Shown here in pieces: positions 16,510-25,298 of a stretch of DNA of 64,000 bases. The position numbers were made by a program, and so were the translations under genes. The notes beneath the pieces were generated by a model that was given only the letters and a program-made list of their open reading frames with translations, had not been told where the DNA came from and did not search any database. The stretch's first letter is position 1. The number at the start of each line of letters is the position of its first letter. The DNA is from Halovenus marina (GTDB taxonomy: Archaea > Halobacteriota > Halobacteria > Halobacteriales > Haloarculaceae). The stretch is from NCBI RefSeq assembly GCF_051414115.1, contig NZ_JBLKNZ010000001.1:124001-188000 (forward strand), in the 5' to 3' direction.

Positions 16510-16962
16510 CTACTTGATCTCGATGTGGTGTCCCGACCCGGAACTTTGCTTCGGGAGCGTGACCGTGAGCACGCCGCGATTCATGCGTGCCTCAGTGTTC
16601 TCCGAATCGATCGACGACGGAAGGCGAATCGAGCGCTTCATCGACCGGTGATGGCGCTCCCGGCGAATGCGGCGACCGGTCTCCTCCTCTTCCTCCGTCT
16701 CCTCTTCGCGGTTCGCCTCGATGTGGAGTCTATCGTCGGTGAGTCGAACCTCGATGTCGTCGCGCTCGAATCCGGGCAGATCAGCGGTCAGGATGAACTG
16801 TTCGTCCTGTTCGACGATGTCAACAGCCATCGGTTCGAAAGCGGCCGTCAGTCGGTCGACCTGGTCGCCGCCGTCCCAGTCGCCTGCCATCTCCTCGAAC
16901 TGGTCGCCCATTCTGTCGAAGAACCGTTCTACGTCCTCGAAGGGGTTGTATTGTGTCGCCAT
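16510..16962 (-). CDS. Hsp20/alpha-crystallin small heat-shock protein
   Basis: ATP-independent chaperone that holds unfolding proteins. The 150-residue protein starts MATQYNPFEDVERFFDRM, has the alpha-crystallin domain from about residue 50 (VDIVEQDEQFILTADLPGF, DDIEVRLTDDRLHIEAN), a charged loop of Glu repeats, and the family signature NRGVLTVTLPK near residue 135. The ATG at 16962 gives the conserved N-terminus; the open frame upstream lacks family similarity and contains a TATA-like CTTTTACTC. The C-terminal I-x-I tail motif that mediates oligomerisation is represented by IEIK. Confidence 0.9.
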   Translation of the reverse strand: MATQYNPFEDVERFFDRMGDQFEEMAGDWDGGDQVDRLTAAFEPMAVDIVEQDEQFILTADLPGFERDDIEVRLTDDRLHIEANREEETEEEEETGRRIRRERHHRSMKRSIRLPSSIDSENTEARMNRGVLTVTLPKQSSGSGHHIEIK

Positions 16963-17090
16963 GTTGTCCCATGTGAGTGTATGGCTGAACTGAGTAAAAG
17001 AGCCGCTGAGAGTTATCACTGGATGAGAAGAACTATTCGCAGACAGGCGCGGCGAGATAAACACATCGGCCACGGCGACACGGCACGCAC

Positions 17091-17744
17091 CTATTCTTCC
17101 TCACCGAGATCTGGGAGCGTCTCCCCCAGACCGTCCGCTTTCGCGATGTCGGTGATGTATCTCGAAACCGACTCGTCCGCACTCGCGTCGAGATGGCGTG
17201 ACTGGTCGGTCCCGTCCTGTGTCTCCACGCACTCGCCAGTGCCGGTCACGCTGACGAACAGTTCCTTGAGATGCTGTGTCTCCGCATCGGTGTCTCTTCC
17301 GCCGTCCGTCGATAGCTGACTGGGGGTCCCGTCCGGAGACTGCTGTACTACGAAGGAAAGCGCCGCGTCACCGTCCTCGGTGATTTCGGCCCGGATACCC
17401 GCCACACGCAGAGTGAACAGGCGTTTGTTTCGCCCCGTCGACTGGATCTGAATCCGCTCTTCGAGCAAGCCTATCTCGACGAGGTGGTTGACCTTGCGAT
17501 AGACTGTCGCGATGGGGATTTCACACTCGTCGACGATATCGGAAACAGACCGGGGCTGCTGTGCTGTCGCCGCGATGATCGCTCGCCCATCTGTATCGGC
17601 AAGCGCCCCCAGTATCGCCTGGCTCCGATCTGGGTCGATACGCTCGTCGCCGGTACTGTCCCGTCGAAGGAACTGCCCTAAAACGAGTTCCAGCCACAGC
17701 GTTCCGTCCTGGTGGAAAACGGCTCTTTCGACTCGAGAATTCAT
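17091..17744 (-). CDS. Winged-helix transcriptional regulator (ArsR-like fold)
   Basis: A 217-residue protein with a predicted winged helix-turn-helix at about residues 40-105 (SQAILGALADTDGRAIIAA, then SVSDIVDECEIPIATVYRKV as recognition helix, and a wing VEIGLLEERIQIQSTGRNKRLF). The following domain (VAGIRAEITEDGDAALSFV) and acidic tail have no features I recognise. Such proteins in haloarchaea commonly regulate neighbouring stress or phospholipid genes. It lies upstream of hsp20 on the same strand with a 128-base gap, so joint transcription is possible but not shown. Confidence 0.8.
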   Translation of the reverse strand: MNSRVERAVFHQDGTLWLELVLGQFLRRDSTGDERIDPDRSQAILGALADTDGRAIIAATAQQPRSVSDIVDECEIPIATVYRKVNHLVEIGLLEERIQIQSTGRNKRLFTLRVAGIRAEITEDGDAALSFVVQQSPDGTPSQLSTDGGRDTDAETQHLKELFVSVTGTGECVETQDGTDQSRHLDASADESVSRYITDIAKADGLGETLPDLGEEE

Positions 17745-18095
17745 AGACAGGGAGTCTGACAGAGGAAACTTGAGTATTGAGGGCGTATATCTGGAAATGA
17801 CGGGTTTCTTTGCAGTTGCATCGCGCGGCGGGAAGACTGGAACACGAGTACAGTGCGACAGATCATCGAAGATGGGTCTTACCTCACAGTAGAATTCACT
17901 TATTCGCCCAAATCAGCGTGGAACCGACCGAGGATTGTTCGTCCGCTTGATTGTTCTCACAGACGCCACGGTGGCGACTGCGCGGAGGCCACTTGGGACA
18001 CAGTCCTCGCCGGAGTGTCGCTTTGGAACACATAACTAAGAGTCGCGGGGGCAATCTGACGGCTGAATGTATCGAGACAATTCGAGTGAGAACTC
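17745..18095. other. Divergent promoter region between winged-helix gene and alcohol dehydrogenase
   Basis: No ORF worth calling. It holds AT-rich patches near both ends (caatactcaag on the left side, acacataactaag near 18030) suitable for promoters, and a near-palindrome CGCCAC-G-GTGGCG at 17964-17976, about 120 bases before the dehydrogenase start, which could be an operator. Nothing else stands out. Confidence 0.4.
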
Positions 18096-19148
18096 ATGAA
18101 AGCATTCGTCATGAACGGTATCGGTGAAACAGGTATCGCGGAGAAGGAACGGCCCGAAGCGGGTCCGGCGGACGCTATCGTTCGGCCAACGCTCGGGCTG
18201 ATCTGTACGTCCGACTGCCATACGGTACACGGAGCGATCGGCGAGCGCGAGAATCTCACGCTCGGCCACGAGATCGTCGGCGTCGTCGAGGAAGTCGGAG
18301 CGGACGTGAGCGACTTCCAGCCCGGCGATAGAATTGCAGTCGGCGCGATAACGCCGGACTGGAACTCCGAGGCTGCACAGGACGGACACCCCTCTCAATC
18401 GAACGGCGCGCTGGGTGGCTGGAAGTTCGCAAACGTCAAGGACGGAACGTTCGCGGAGTACGCCCACGTGAACGACGCGGACGGGAATCTCGCGCACATC
18501 CCGGATGATGTCACAGAACACGAGGCCGCCTACACGACTGACATGATGAGTACGGGATTCAGAGCCGCGGAAAACGGAAACATCCCGATGGGCGGGACGG
18601 TGGCGGTGTTCGCACAAGGCCCCGTCGGCCTGATGGCCACCAAGGGGGCCGCACTGCAGGGCGCAGGTGAGATCATCGCCGTCGAGACTGTCAAACACCG
18701 ACAGGAACTCGCACGGGAGTACGGAGCCGACCACATCGTGGACTTCGGCGAGGTGGACCCGGTCGAGCGAATCATGGACCTTACGGACGGACAGGGCGTC
18801 GACGCCGCTATCGAAGCGCTCGGCGCCGACGAGACCTTTCAGGACTGTATCAAAGTCACCAAACCGGGCGGGACAGTCTCGAACGTCGGCTACCACGGCG
18901 AAGGGGAGTTCCGGCGTATCCCACGTGAGGAGTGGGGTGTCGGCATGGCCGAGATCGATATCGTGACAGACCTGTGTCCCGGCGGGCGACTGCGCATCCG
19001 ACGGCTGTTGAAACTGCTGGAAACCGGGCGCGTCGATCCAACGAAGATGACGACACACGAGTTCGACTTCGACGAAATCGAAACGGCGTTCGAGATGATG
19101 GACGAGAAAGCGGACGGGATCATCAAACCGCTCATCCGGTTCGAGTAA
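18096..19148 (+). CDS. Zinc-dependent secondary alcohol dehydrogenase (Thermoanaerobacter brockii type)
   Basis: A 350-residue medium-chain dehydrogenase that closely follows the secondary-alcohol dehydrogenase of Thermoanaerobacter brockii: catalytic zinc ligands Cys37, His58 and Asp149, the segment GGWKFANVKDGTFAEYAHVNDADGNLAHIP, and CPGGRLR near residue 290. As in that family, the four-Cys structural zinc loop is absent. The nucleotide-binding turn is AQGPVG (173-178). At the end of the second beta strand the family's Gly-Ser-Arg NADP contact is replaced by Glu197-Thr-Val, which predicts NAD+ use (inference). Stand-alone gene with a divergent regulator upstream. Confidence 0.88.
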   Translation: MKAFVMNGIGETGIAEKERPEAGPADAIVRPTLGLICTSDCHTVHGAIGERENLTLGHEIVGVVEEVGADVSDFQPGDRIAVGAITPDWNSEAAQDGHPSQSNGALGGWKFANVKDGTFAEYAHVNDADGNLAHIPDDVTEHEAAYTTDMMSTGFRAAENGNIPMGGTVAVFAQGPVGLMATKGAALQGAGEIIAVETVKHRQELAREYGADHIVDFGEVDPVERIMDLTDGQGVDAAIEALGADETFQDCIKVTKPGGTVSNVGYHGEGEFRRIPREEWGVGMAEIDIVTDLCPGGRLRIRRLLKLLETGRVDPTKMTTHEFDFDEIETAFEMMDEKADGIIKPLIRFE

Positions 19149-19217
19149 CCGATCCCGTCTATCTACCACTCACAGGCGCGGACAAAGCGGACCGCGTGGT
19201 GAACTGCCGTCGGGGAC

Positions 19218-21086
19218 TCACGCCGAGTCGTCGCCACCGGATGCACTTTGCGAGAGCGTGATCGCCACGTCCGTCCCGTCCGGTCCGGAATCTGTTACCG
19301 CTATCGAGCCACCGGACCTGTTGACGACCCAGTAGACCAGCCAGAGACCGAGGCCGCTGCCGTGATAGAGGTCTGCAGTCGCGCGCCCGGTTTCGAGCAC
19401 CTCCCGATCCATCTCACTCATGCCGGACCCGTTGTCGATGACGTGCAGCGTGATAGCCGTGTCCTCGACCCGGACGTGAAGTTCGACGGCCGGTGACTCG
19501 CTGTCGTTGTGAACGATCGCGTTTCGCACCAGTTCCTCGATTGCCTCGTCGATGTTGAACGTAGCAGAGACGATGACGTGTTCGGGAGCGTCGACGGTGA
19601 TCTCTGCCTCCGGGTGGTCGGTCCTGACGGTTTCGACGACTGCTCGGACTGAGGCAGCGAGGCCGATACTCTTGCGCGTGGGCTCCTCGCTCAGGACTTT
19701 CGTGATAGCCCGTGACTTCTCGCCGGTCGACTCCAGCGAATCGGCGTGGTCGAGAATTGTCTCGATACGCGTTGCTGTCTCGCCCGACACATCCTCCTGA
19801 GCCTGTCTGGCTTCGTTCCGAATGACGGTGAGACTATTTCGGAGATTGTGCCGGAGGATGTTGTCGATCACCTCCAGTTGTCTCGTTCGTTCTTCGAGGC
19901 CAGTGACGTCTCGACAGATCGCGATCGTTCCTGCGAGGTCGCCGTTCTCGTCGTAATACGGGTATCGACGAGTGCTGAACGTCGCTTCCTCGTCGGTTCG
20001 CTCGAACGTCGGTGTGATGGAGTACGTCTCTGGCTCCTCTGTGTTGATCACACCTCGTTTTCGTCGGTCGATCATCTCTGCCGACTCCTCACCCATAAAC
20101 AGGGACTCGTCTTCTCCGAGCAACGCCGTTTCATCGAGGCCAGCAAACTTGGTCACCGCCTCGTTCACGAGTTGGAAGCTTCCATCCATATCCTGCAACA
20201 TGATCGGGTCTTCGAGGCGCTGGACGATATCTCGATGGCGCTTGAGTCGGTTCCGGAGTTCCTTGCGCTTGGTGATGTCCGTCTGGACCGCGACGAAGGC
20301 TTCGACCTCGCCAGCCTCGTCGGTCATCGGTGCAATCGTCTGGTAGGCGGTGTACAGATCCCCATTCTGCTTGCGATTGATAACCTCCTCCTCCCAGACC
20401 TCTCCCGAGAGGATAGTGTCCCACAGGTCCGCGAAGAAGGCAGACGACATCTCCCCGGAGTTCAGGATGTGTGGGGTCTTTCCAATTGCTGTCTCCTGGT
20501 CGTAGCCGGTGATCTGCTCGAAGGCCGGATTGACGTACTCGATGATGCCGTCGGCGTCCGTGATGAAGATCGCGTGTCCCGACGCTTCGACGGCCTGTCG
20601 AAAGCGACGGAGTTGTTCCGTGTTGGTCTGGGCCGTGAGCGACTGATCCCGAAGGCGAAGCAACGCCTTGATCCGCCATTCGAGTTCCGTCTGTCGGATC
20701 GGAAGTGAGACGATTTCGTCGACTGTCGTCGCGAAGACGCTGTCAGCGATGATCCCCTGGTCCGCTTCGATGACGTCTGTTCGTCGCTCGGGCATCAGCA
20801 GGAGAACGGGGACGAGTGTGGGATACGCGTCGGACTTGATCTGCTTGAGTTCGGTCTCGTGGCGTTCGAGCGCATCGTGGTCGACGATACAGAGGTCGAA
20901 GTCGGCCTCGGCTATCGGCGTCTCGTCGACGCACGTGTAGGTGTCGTGGTCGGCGAGCCACTCGGTCAGCACGCGCCTGTTGCCGCTCTCCGAGACGAGC
21001 GGATAGATACGGGTCTGCTCGGGTTCGTCCCGTCCGTTTCGTATCCGTCCGATCTCTTCCGGTGAGTTGTCAGTCAGATCCATCAT
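19218..21086 (-). CDS. PAS-domain sensor histidine kinase with N-terminal receiver-like domain
   Basis: A 622-residue soluble kinase. Order: a receiver-like alpha/beta domain (about 25-150, ending LPIRQTELEWRIKALLRLRDQ) with FDLCIVDHDALE at the phosphoacceptor strand; PAS 1 (about 160-285: GHAIFITDADGIIEYVNPAF...ITKRKEL); PAS 2 (about 290-405); a HisKA helix with phospho-His in NILRHNLRNSLTV (about 415); and HATPase_c with N box ELVRNAIVHND and G boxes DNGSGMS and HGSGLGLWLVYW. No transmembrane segment, so it senses a cytoplasmic signal. A second kinase lies 176 bases upstream on the same strand. No response regulator is adjacent. Confidence 0.88.
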   Translation of the reverse strand: MMDLTDNSPEEIGRIRNGRDEPEQTRIYPLVSESGNRRVLTEWLADHDTYTCVDETPIAEADFDLCIVDHDALERHETELKQIKSDAYPTLVPVLLLMPERRTDVIEADQGIIADSVFATTVDEIVSLPIRQTELEWRIKALLRLRDQSLTAQTNTEQLRRFRQAVEASGHAIFITDADGIIEYVNPAFEQITGYDQETAIGKTPHILNSGEMSSAFFADLWDTILSGEVWEEEVINRKQNGDLYTAYQTIAPMTDEAGEVEAFVAVQTDITKRKELRNRLKRHRDIVQRLEDPIMLQDMDGSFQLVNEAVTKFAGLDETALLGEDESLFMGEESAEMIDRRKRGVINTEEPETYSITPTFERTDEEATFSTRRYPYYDENGDLAGTIAICRDVTGLEERTRQLEVIDNILRHNLRNSLTVIRNEARQAQEDVSGETATRIETILDHADSLESTGEKSRAITKVLSEEPTRKSIGLAASVRAVVETVRTDHPEAEITVDAPEHVIVSATFNIDEAIEELVRNAIVHNDSESPAVELHVRVEDTAITLHVIDNGSGMSEMDREVLETGRATADLYHGSGLGLWLVYWVVNRSGGSIAVTDSGPDGTDVAITLSQSASGGDDSA

Positions 21087-21262
21087 ACAGAATTTGGAGA
21101 GATTCCGCCAGTAAGCACCTCGTCAGCATCGGAAGCGACTCGGTTTCGGTCTGTGCGTGCGCTTGGATAGTTCTAACTCGCGCATCTGGATAAATACCTT
21201 GCCGACGTTCCCACCTGGTGAAACTCAGGCTGGCTTCGGCGGTTATCGCTGCGGTCGTGGCT

Positions 21263-23449
21263 TCACTCACCAGCGCGGGGCAGTTCGATGACGAAGACGG
21301 CCCCGCGTGGCTCGTTGTCCTCGACCCAGACGTCACCGCCGTAGTTCTCGACGAGCGTCTCGACGAGGTACAGCCCCATTCCGGACCCCTCACTTTCGAG
21401 ACCAGTCTCGCCCTTGCCGAACACGTCACTCTTTCGCTCGTTGGGGATCCCGGGCCCGTCGTCGGCGATCCGAATCACGACCGTCTCGTCGTGTGCTGTG
21501 CCAGTGACGCGGACCTCCGGAACCTCCCTGTCGTTGTGCTGAATGGCGTTTTGCAGGATGTTCCGAAACACGGACGTTACCATCTCGTCGGCGGTCACCG
21601 ACACGTCTGGAATCGCCCCGTCGACGGTGACGACGGCGCTCGAGTACTCGGATCTGACCTCGTCGAGTTCGTCAGACAGCGACGCATCCAGCGGCATCGC
21701 CCGGTAGTTCTCGTCTGTCGACAGCATCACTTCGGCTATCTCTCGTGCGGTTCGCGTGAGTTCGACTGCGTGGTCGGTGCTTTCGGTAATCGTTTCGAGG
21801 TGTTCCCGTCCGTCCTCGTCGACCATGTCACCGAGCAGATTCGCGTACGCGGTGACGACCTGCAGGTCGTTTCTGATGTCGTGTCGGAGCATCTGGTTCA
21901 ACACCGTGAGATTGTCACGCTGTTCTTTGAGGCGCTGTTCGTACTCCTTGCGTTCGGTGATGTCCTGAATCACCCCATCGAAGACTGTCTGCCCGTCGAC
22001 GGTGCTGACGATTGCCGTCACGGCCCCCCAGAGGTGGTCACCGTCGAGCGTTTCGAGTTGGATCTCGCGGTCGGTGACGACCCCCTCTGTGGAGAGTTCG
22101 TCGCTGAACGCATCCCGGTCTGCGGGATCGACGTACAGGTCACGAACCGGCCGATTCCGGAGTTGAGCTTTCGACTCGGCATCGAACAGGTCGACCATCC
22201 CCTGATTCAGGAACGTGAACTCCCCCTCCGGTCCGGGCGTGTTCTGATAGACGCCCAGCGGGAGGGTCTCGACGAGTCGCTCGTAGCGTTCGAGGCGCTG
22301 TTCGCGCTCCTTTCGCTTCGTAATGTCCTGAACGACCTTGTGGAGGTACTCTGTGCCCGTCTCGTCTTCCGCGAGCGAGGCGGTGACGACGACGTCGATC
22401 TGTTCGCCGTCGAGTCGTTCGAGTGTCACCTCGCGTTTGACCTGACTGTCCTCGCCGCTGCGAAGCGCGTCGAGCAGTTCGCTTCGCACGTCGGGGTCGG
22501 TGTAGAACTCGGCCACGCAATACTCCTCCAGTTGGTCCGGGGAGTCCGCCCCGAGCAGCGAGGCGAGGGCGGGATTGGCGTACTCGACGGTCCCATCCGG
22601 CGTCGCCTCGGTGCGAAACACGCCGCTCTGGACGGTCTCCAGCAGTCGATGCGAGAGTTCGAGTTCCTGCTCGTACCGTTTGCGATCGGTGATGTCCTCC
22701 TGAAAGCCGACGTAGTTCGTCACGTCGCCAGTCTCGTCGCTGACGGGAGCGACCGTGACGCGATTCCAGAACTCCGTGCCGTCTTTGCGGTAGTTCCGGA
22801 GTTCGACAGTCACGGGCCGCTGGTCGTCGATTGCCTCGCGCATCTCCGCGACTGGCTCCGGGTCTGTCCCCTCACCCTGCAGAAACCGACAGTTTCGCCC
22901 GAGGACGTCGGCCTTGGCGTAGCCAGTCATCTCACAGAATGCGTCGTTCACGTACACGACCGGGTTGTCTTCCTGGTCTGGATCGGTCAACGTGATACCG
23001 ATCGGTGCCTCGTCGACTGCCCGTGCGTTCCGTGCTGTGTGCTGTCCAGAGGGACCATCCCCGTCGTGGTCTACGACCGCACTCACGCGAACGAGCAGGA
23101 GCGAGTCGCCGTCGGCGGTCACCGTCGAGGACCGAACGTCGACGGGGAACGCGTCCCCTGACTCCGGATGTAGTTCCCCTGTCAGCGTCTCACCGTTGGA
23201 CCGTTCGAGCGCCGAGACGATATCGTCTGCACGACCGTTGGATCGGTCGCTCGGCCCGGCACTGCTGTCGTGTCGGTCGCCCGATGTGAGCCCAGTGAGT
23301 TCTGTCCCGATAATCTCGTCTTTGGCGCGACCGGTCAGGTCGCTGTATCGCTGGTTGCAGTCTCGGACCTGTCCGGACCCCGGGTCGAGAACGACGAGTC
23401 CATCGGGGTCGTTGTCGAAAAAGACGCCATAGGGCGTAGCGCCAGTCAT
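21263..23449 (-). CDS. Multi-PAS histidine kinase with canonical LOV domain (putative blue-light sensor)
   Basis: A 728-residue soluble kinase, starting at the ATG at 23449 (a TTG precedes it). Order: PAS 1 (about 5-125); a LOV domain (about 145-259) with GRNCRFLQ (184-191; the flavin-adduct Cys187 is encoded at 22889-22891), NYRKDGTEFWN (219-229) and NYVGFQEDIT with the flavin-contacting Gln; PAS 3 (about 268-384); PAS 4 (about 392-514); HisKA with LNQMLRHDIRNDL (about 530); HATPase_c with NILQNAIQHND and DDGPGIP/GSGMGLYL. In known LOV proteins this signature binds FMN and forms a light-driven cysteinyl adduct. Output partner not encoded nearby. Confidence 0.9.
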   Translation of the reverse strand: MTGATPYGVFFDNDPDGLVVLDPGSGQVRDCNQRYSDLTGRAKDEIIGTELTGLTSGDRHDSSAGPSDRSNGRADDIVSALERSNGETLTGELHPESGDAFPVDVRSSTVTADGDSLLLVRVSAVVDHDGDGPSGQHTARNARAVDEAPIGITLTDPDQEDNPVVYVNDAFCEMTGYAKADVLGRNCRFLQGEGTDPEPVAEMREAIDDQRPVTVELRNYRKDGTEFWNRVTVAPVSDETGDVTNYVGFQEDITDRKRYEQELELSHRLLETVQSGVFRTEATPDGTVEYANPALASLLGADSPDQLEEYCVAEFYTDPDVRSELLDALRSGEDSQVKREVTLERLDGEQIDVVVTASLAEDETGTEYLHKVVQDITKRKEREQRLERYERLVETLPLGVYQNTPGPEGEFTFLNQGMVDLFDAESKAQLRNRPVRDLYVDPADRDAFSDELSTEGVVTDREIQLETLDGDHLWGAVTAIVSTVDGQTVFDGVIQDITERKEYEQRLKEQRDNLTVLNQMLRHDIRNDLQVVTAYANLLGDMVDEDGREHLETITESTDHAVELTRTAREIAEVMLSTDENYRAMPLDASLSDELDEVRSEYSSAVVTVDGAIPDVSVTADEMVTSVFRNILQNAIQHNDREVPEVRVTGTAHDETVVIRIADDGPGIPNERKSDVFGKGETGLESEGSGMGLYLVETLVENYGGDVWVEDNEPRGAVFVIELPRAGE

Positions 23450-23515
23450 CAACAGGGGGTAGTTTCCGCACAGTAAGTCACTTGTGGACAGACCCAGACC
23501 GAGAGAATTCGGTCG

Positions 23516-24151
23516 TCAGTTCCCTTCGACGAGTCGCTCGATGTGTTCCGGTGGAACCGCGCCGCGTGCGGCGTGTGAGTCGTATGCGAACGTCGGCACG
23601 CCGGTGACGCCGTGTTGCTGTGCCTCGGCAAAGCGCTCTCGGAGGCGGTTACGGTACCTTTCGTCGGTGACGGCAGCTTCGATTTCCGATCCGTCGAGTC
23701 CTGCACGCTCGGCGCAGTCACGGAGCACCGCTGTCTCCCCGATATCGCGTCCGTCGACCCAGAGCGCATCGAAGATGGCCTCGTCGAACGCGAGCCACTG
23801 GTCGGGGCGTTCGGATTTGACGTACAGTGACGCGACCTGTGCGTCGAAGGAGTCGACCGGATCCGGAATCTCGTCGAACGAGCGCATCTCCGTCGCGCCG
23901 TACTTTTCGCGCAACCGTTGGACGTTCTGTCGGGCCTGCTCGAAGTACGCCTCGTCTTTCCCGTCGTCGACGGAGTGGTCGATTTCGCCGTCGGGGCCGC
24001 GCTTGTGTCCCCGCAGATCGAAGGGGTGCCAGTCGACGGAAAGCGGCGTCTCGCGGGTGTCCTGGTACTCCTCCAGCGACCGGCGGCCGAGATAGCAAAA
24101 CGGACACACGTAGTCCGAATACACCGTGATCGCGTCGTCTGATTCGGTCAT
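23516..24151 (-). CDS. DsbA-family oxidoreductase, FrnE-like
   Basis: A 211-residue thioredoxin-fold protein with the redox motif CPFC (SDYVCPFCYLGRRSLEEY, about residues 14-30), a large alpha-helical insertion (about 60-150) and the cis-Pro segment GVTGVPTFAYDSHAARGAVP near the C-terminus. This layout is that of FrnE/DsbA-like disulfide oxidoreductases and 2-hydroxychromene-2-carboxylate isomerases; the Cys pair favours the former. No signal peptide, so cytoplasmic. I use the ATG at 24151 because upstream frame residues overlap the divergent ABC-transporter promoter. Confidence 0.85.
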   Translation of the reverse strand: MTESDDAITVYSDYVCPFCYLGRRSLEEYQDTRETPLSVDWHPFDLRGHKRGPDGEIDHSVDDGKDEAYFEQARQNVQRLREKYGATEMRSFDEIPDPVDSFDAQVASLYVKSERPDQWLAFDEAIFDALWVDGRDIGETAVLRDCAERAGLDGSEIEAAVTDERYRNRLRERFAEAQQHGVTGVPTFAYDSHAARGAVPPEHIERLVEGN

Positions 24152-24256
24152 CGACGAGAGTACGTGAGCCAGCCGAATAAGCGTTCCAGTCGAACCGAGG
24201 GGATGCAGTGACGCCGCCGGTCGACGGTCAACTCCAGTTTTAGTTATCGTGAATAG

Positions 24257-24262
24257 TTTATC
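24257..24262 (+). promoter_or_regulatory. TATA box of ABC exporter operon
   Basis: TTTATC, 23-28 bases before the ATG at 24285, in an AT-rich patch (gtgaatagtttatcaatcg); supports a leaderless transcript and fixes the start codon choice. Confidence 0.6.
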
Positions 24263-24284
24263 AATCGCCTGTGAACGGGAGAAT

Positions 24285-25298
24285 ATGTCGGCTGGACCCC
24301 CCGCTATCGAGACCACGCAGTTGACAAAGGAGTACGGCGACCTGACCGCGATCGAGGATCTCGACATGCGCGTCGAGCGCGGCGAGGTGTACGGCTTTCT
24401 CGGTCCAAACGGTGCGGGAAAGACGACGACGATCAACGTCCTCTTCGATTTCAGTCACGCGACGAGCGGTTCCGCAACGGTGCTCGGACTCGACGTACAC
24501 GAGCAGTCGCAGGCGATCCGTGAGCGCGTCGGCGTGTTGCCCGAGGGCGCGCAGTTGTACCCCCGACTCTCGGGGATCGAACACGTCGAGTTCGCCGCAG
24601 ACATCAAGGGCGTCGACGTGGACGCCGCGGCCATCCTCGACCGGGTCGGTCTCGACGATGACGACCGACGACGGCGCGTCGGCGGCTACTCGAAGGGGAT
24701 GCAACAGCGCCTCGGTCTGGGGATGGCGCTCGTGGGCGACCCCGAACTGCTCGTGCTCGACGAACCCTCCTCGGGGTTGGACCCCAACGGCATGGCCGAG
24801 ATGCGCGAGATCATCCGCGAGGAGGCCAAACGCGGCACGACGGTCTTCTTTTCGAGTCACCTGCTCGAACAGGTCGAGGCGGTCTGTGACCGCGTCGGGA
24901 TCCTCAACGAGGGGCAACTCGTCGCCGAGGACACCATCGACAGCCTCCGCGACGTCGCGGACGTGAACCCGGTCGTCGAGTTCGAGTGTCAGGAGACACC
25001 AGGAAAGATCGGTCTCACCGACCGCGAGCGCGTCCTCGCCGTCGAGCGCGACGGCAACTGGCTGTCGGTGACCTGCCGCGAGTCGGCCGACAAAATCGAG
25101 GTGATCCGGGCGGTCGACGAGCACGTGACGATCACCGACGTGGTAGCCGAGGAGACGTCGCTGGAGGCGCTGTTCGAGAGCTACACGAGCGACAGTGACT
25201 CGGCAGACGGTGATGCGCTGTCAGACGAGCAATCGGCCGAGAGCGCGTCCGCTCGCGCCGATGGTGGTAGACTGCTCGACACGGGGGGAGACCGATGA
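24285..25298 (+). CDS. ABC-2 type transporter ATP-binding protein
   Basis: A 337-residue ATPase subunit. Walker A GPNGAGKTTT (about residue 41), Q-loop near 85, signature YSKGMQQRLGLGMAL (about 135) and Walker B LLVLDEPSSGLDPNG are all intact, with the H-loop in FFSSHLLEQVEAVCDRVGI. After the nucleotide-binding domain there is a 100-residue C-terminal regulatory domain and a disordered tail rich in Ser, Asp and Ala. It overlaps the permease gene by four bases (ATGA), so the two form one exporter. The substrate cannot be told; similar pairs in haloarchaea export lipids, copper-linked factors or peptides. Confidence 0.92.
   Translation: MSAGPPAIETTQLTKEYGDLTAIEDLDMRVERGEVYGFLGPNGAGKTTTINVLFDFSHATSGSATVLGLDVHEQSQAIRERVGVLPEGAQLYPRLSGIEHVEFAADIKGVDVDAAAILDRVGLDDDDRRRRVGGYSKGMQQRLGLGMALVGDPELLVLDEPSSGLDPNGMAEMREIIREEAKRGTTVFFSSHLLEQVEAVCDRVGILNEGQLVAEDTIDSLRDVADVNPVVEFECQETPGKIGLTDRERVLAVERDGNWLSVTCRESADKIEVIRAVDEHVTITDVVAEETSLEALFESYTSDSDSADGDALSDEQSAESASARADGGRLLDTGGDR

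Noticed and set aside
17964..17976. CGCCAC-G-GTGGCG near-palindrome as a firm operator
   Set aside because: Arms are only six bases in a GC-rich genome, where such repeats occur by chance; kept only as a note in the spacer feature.
21218..23161. 647-codon open frame on the + strand opposite the LOV kinase
   Set aside because: A shadow frame produced by high third-position GC; it has no recognisable motif, while the minus strand encodes intact PAS, LOV and kinase motifs.
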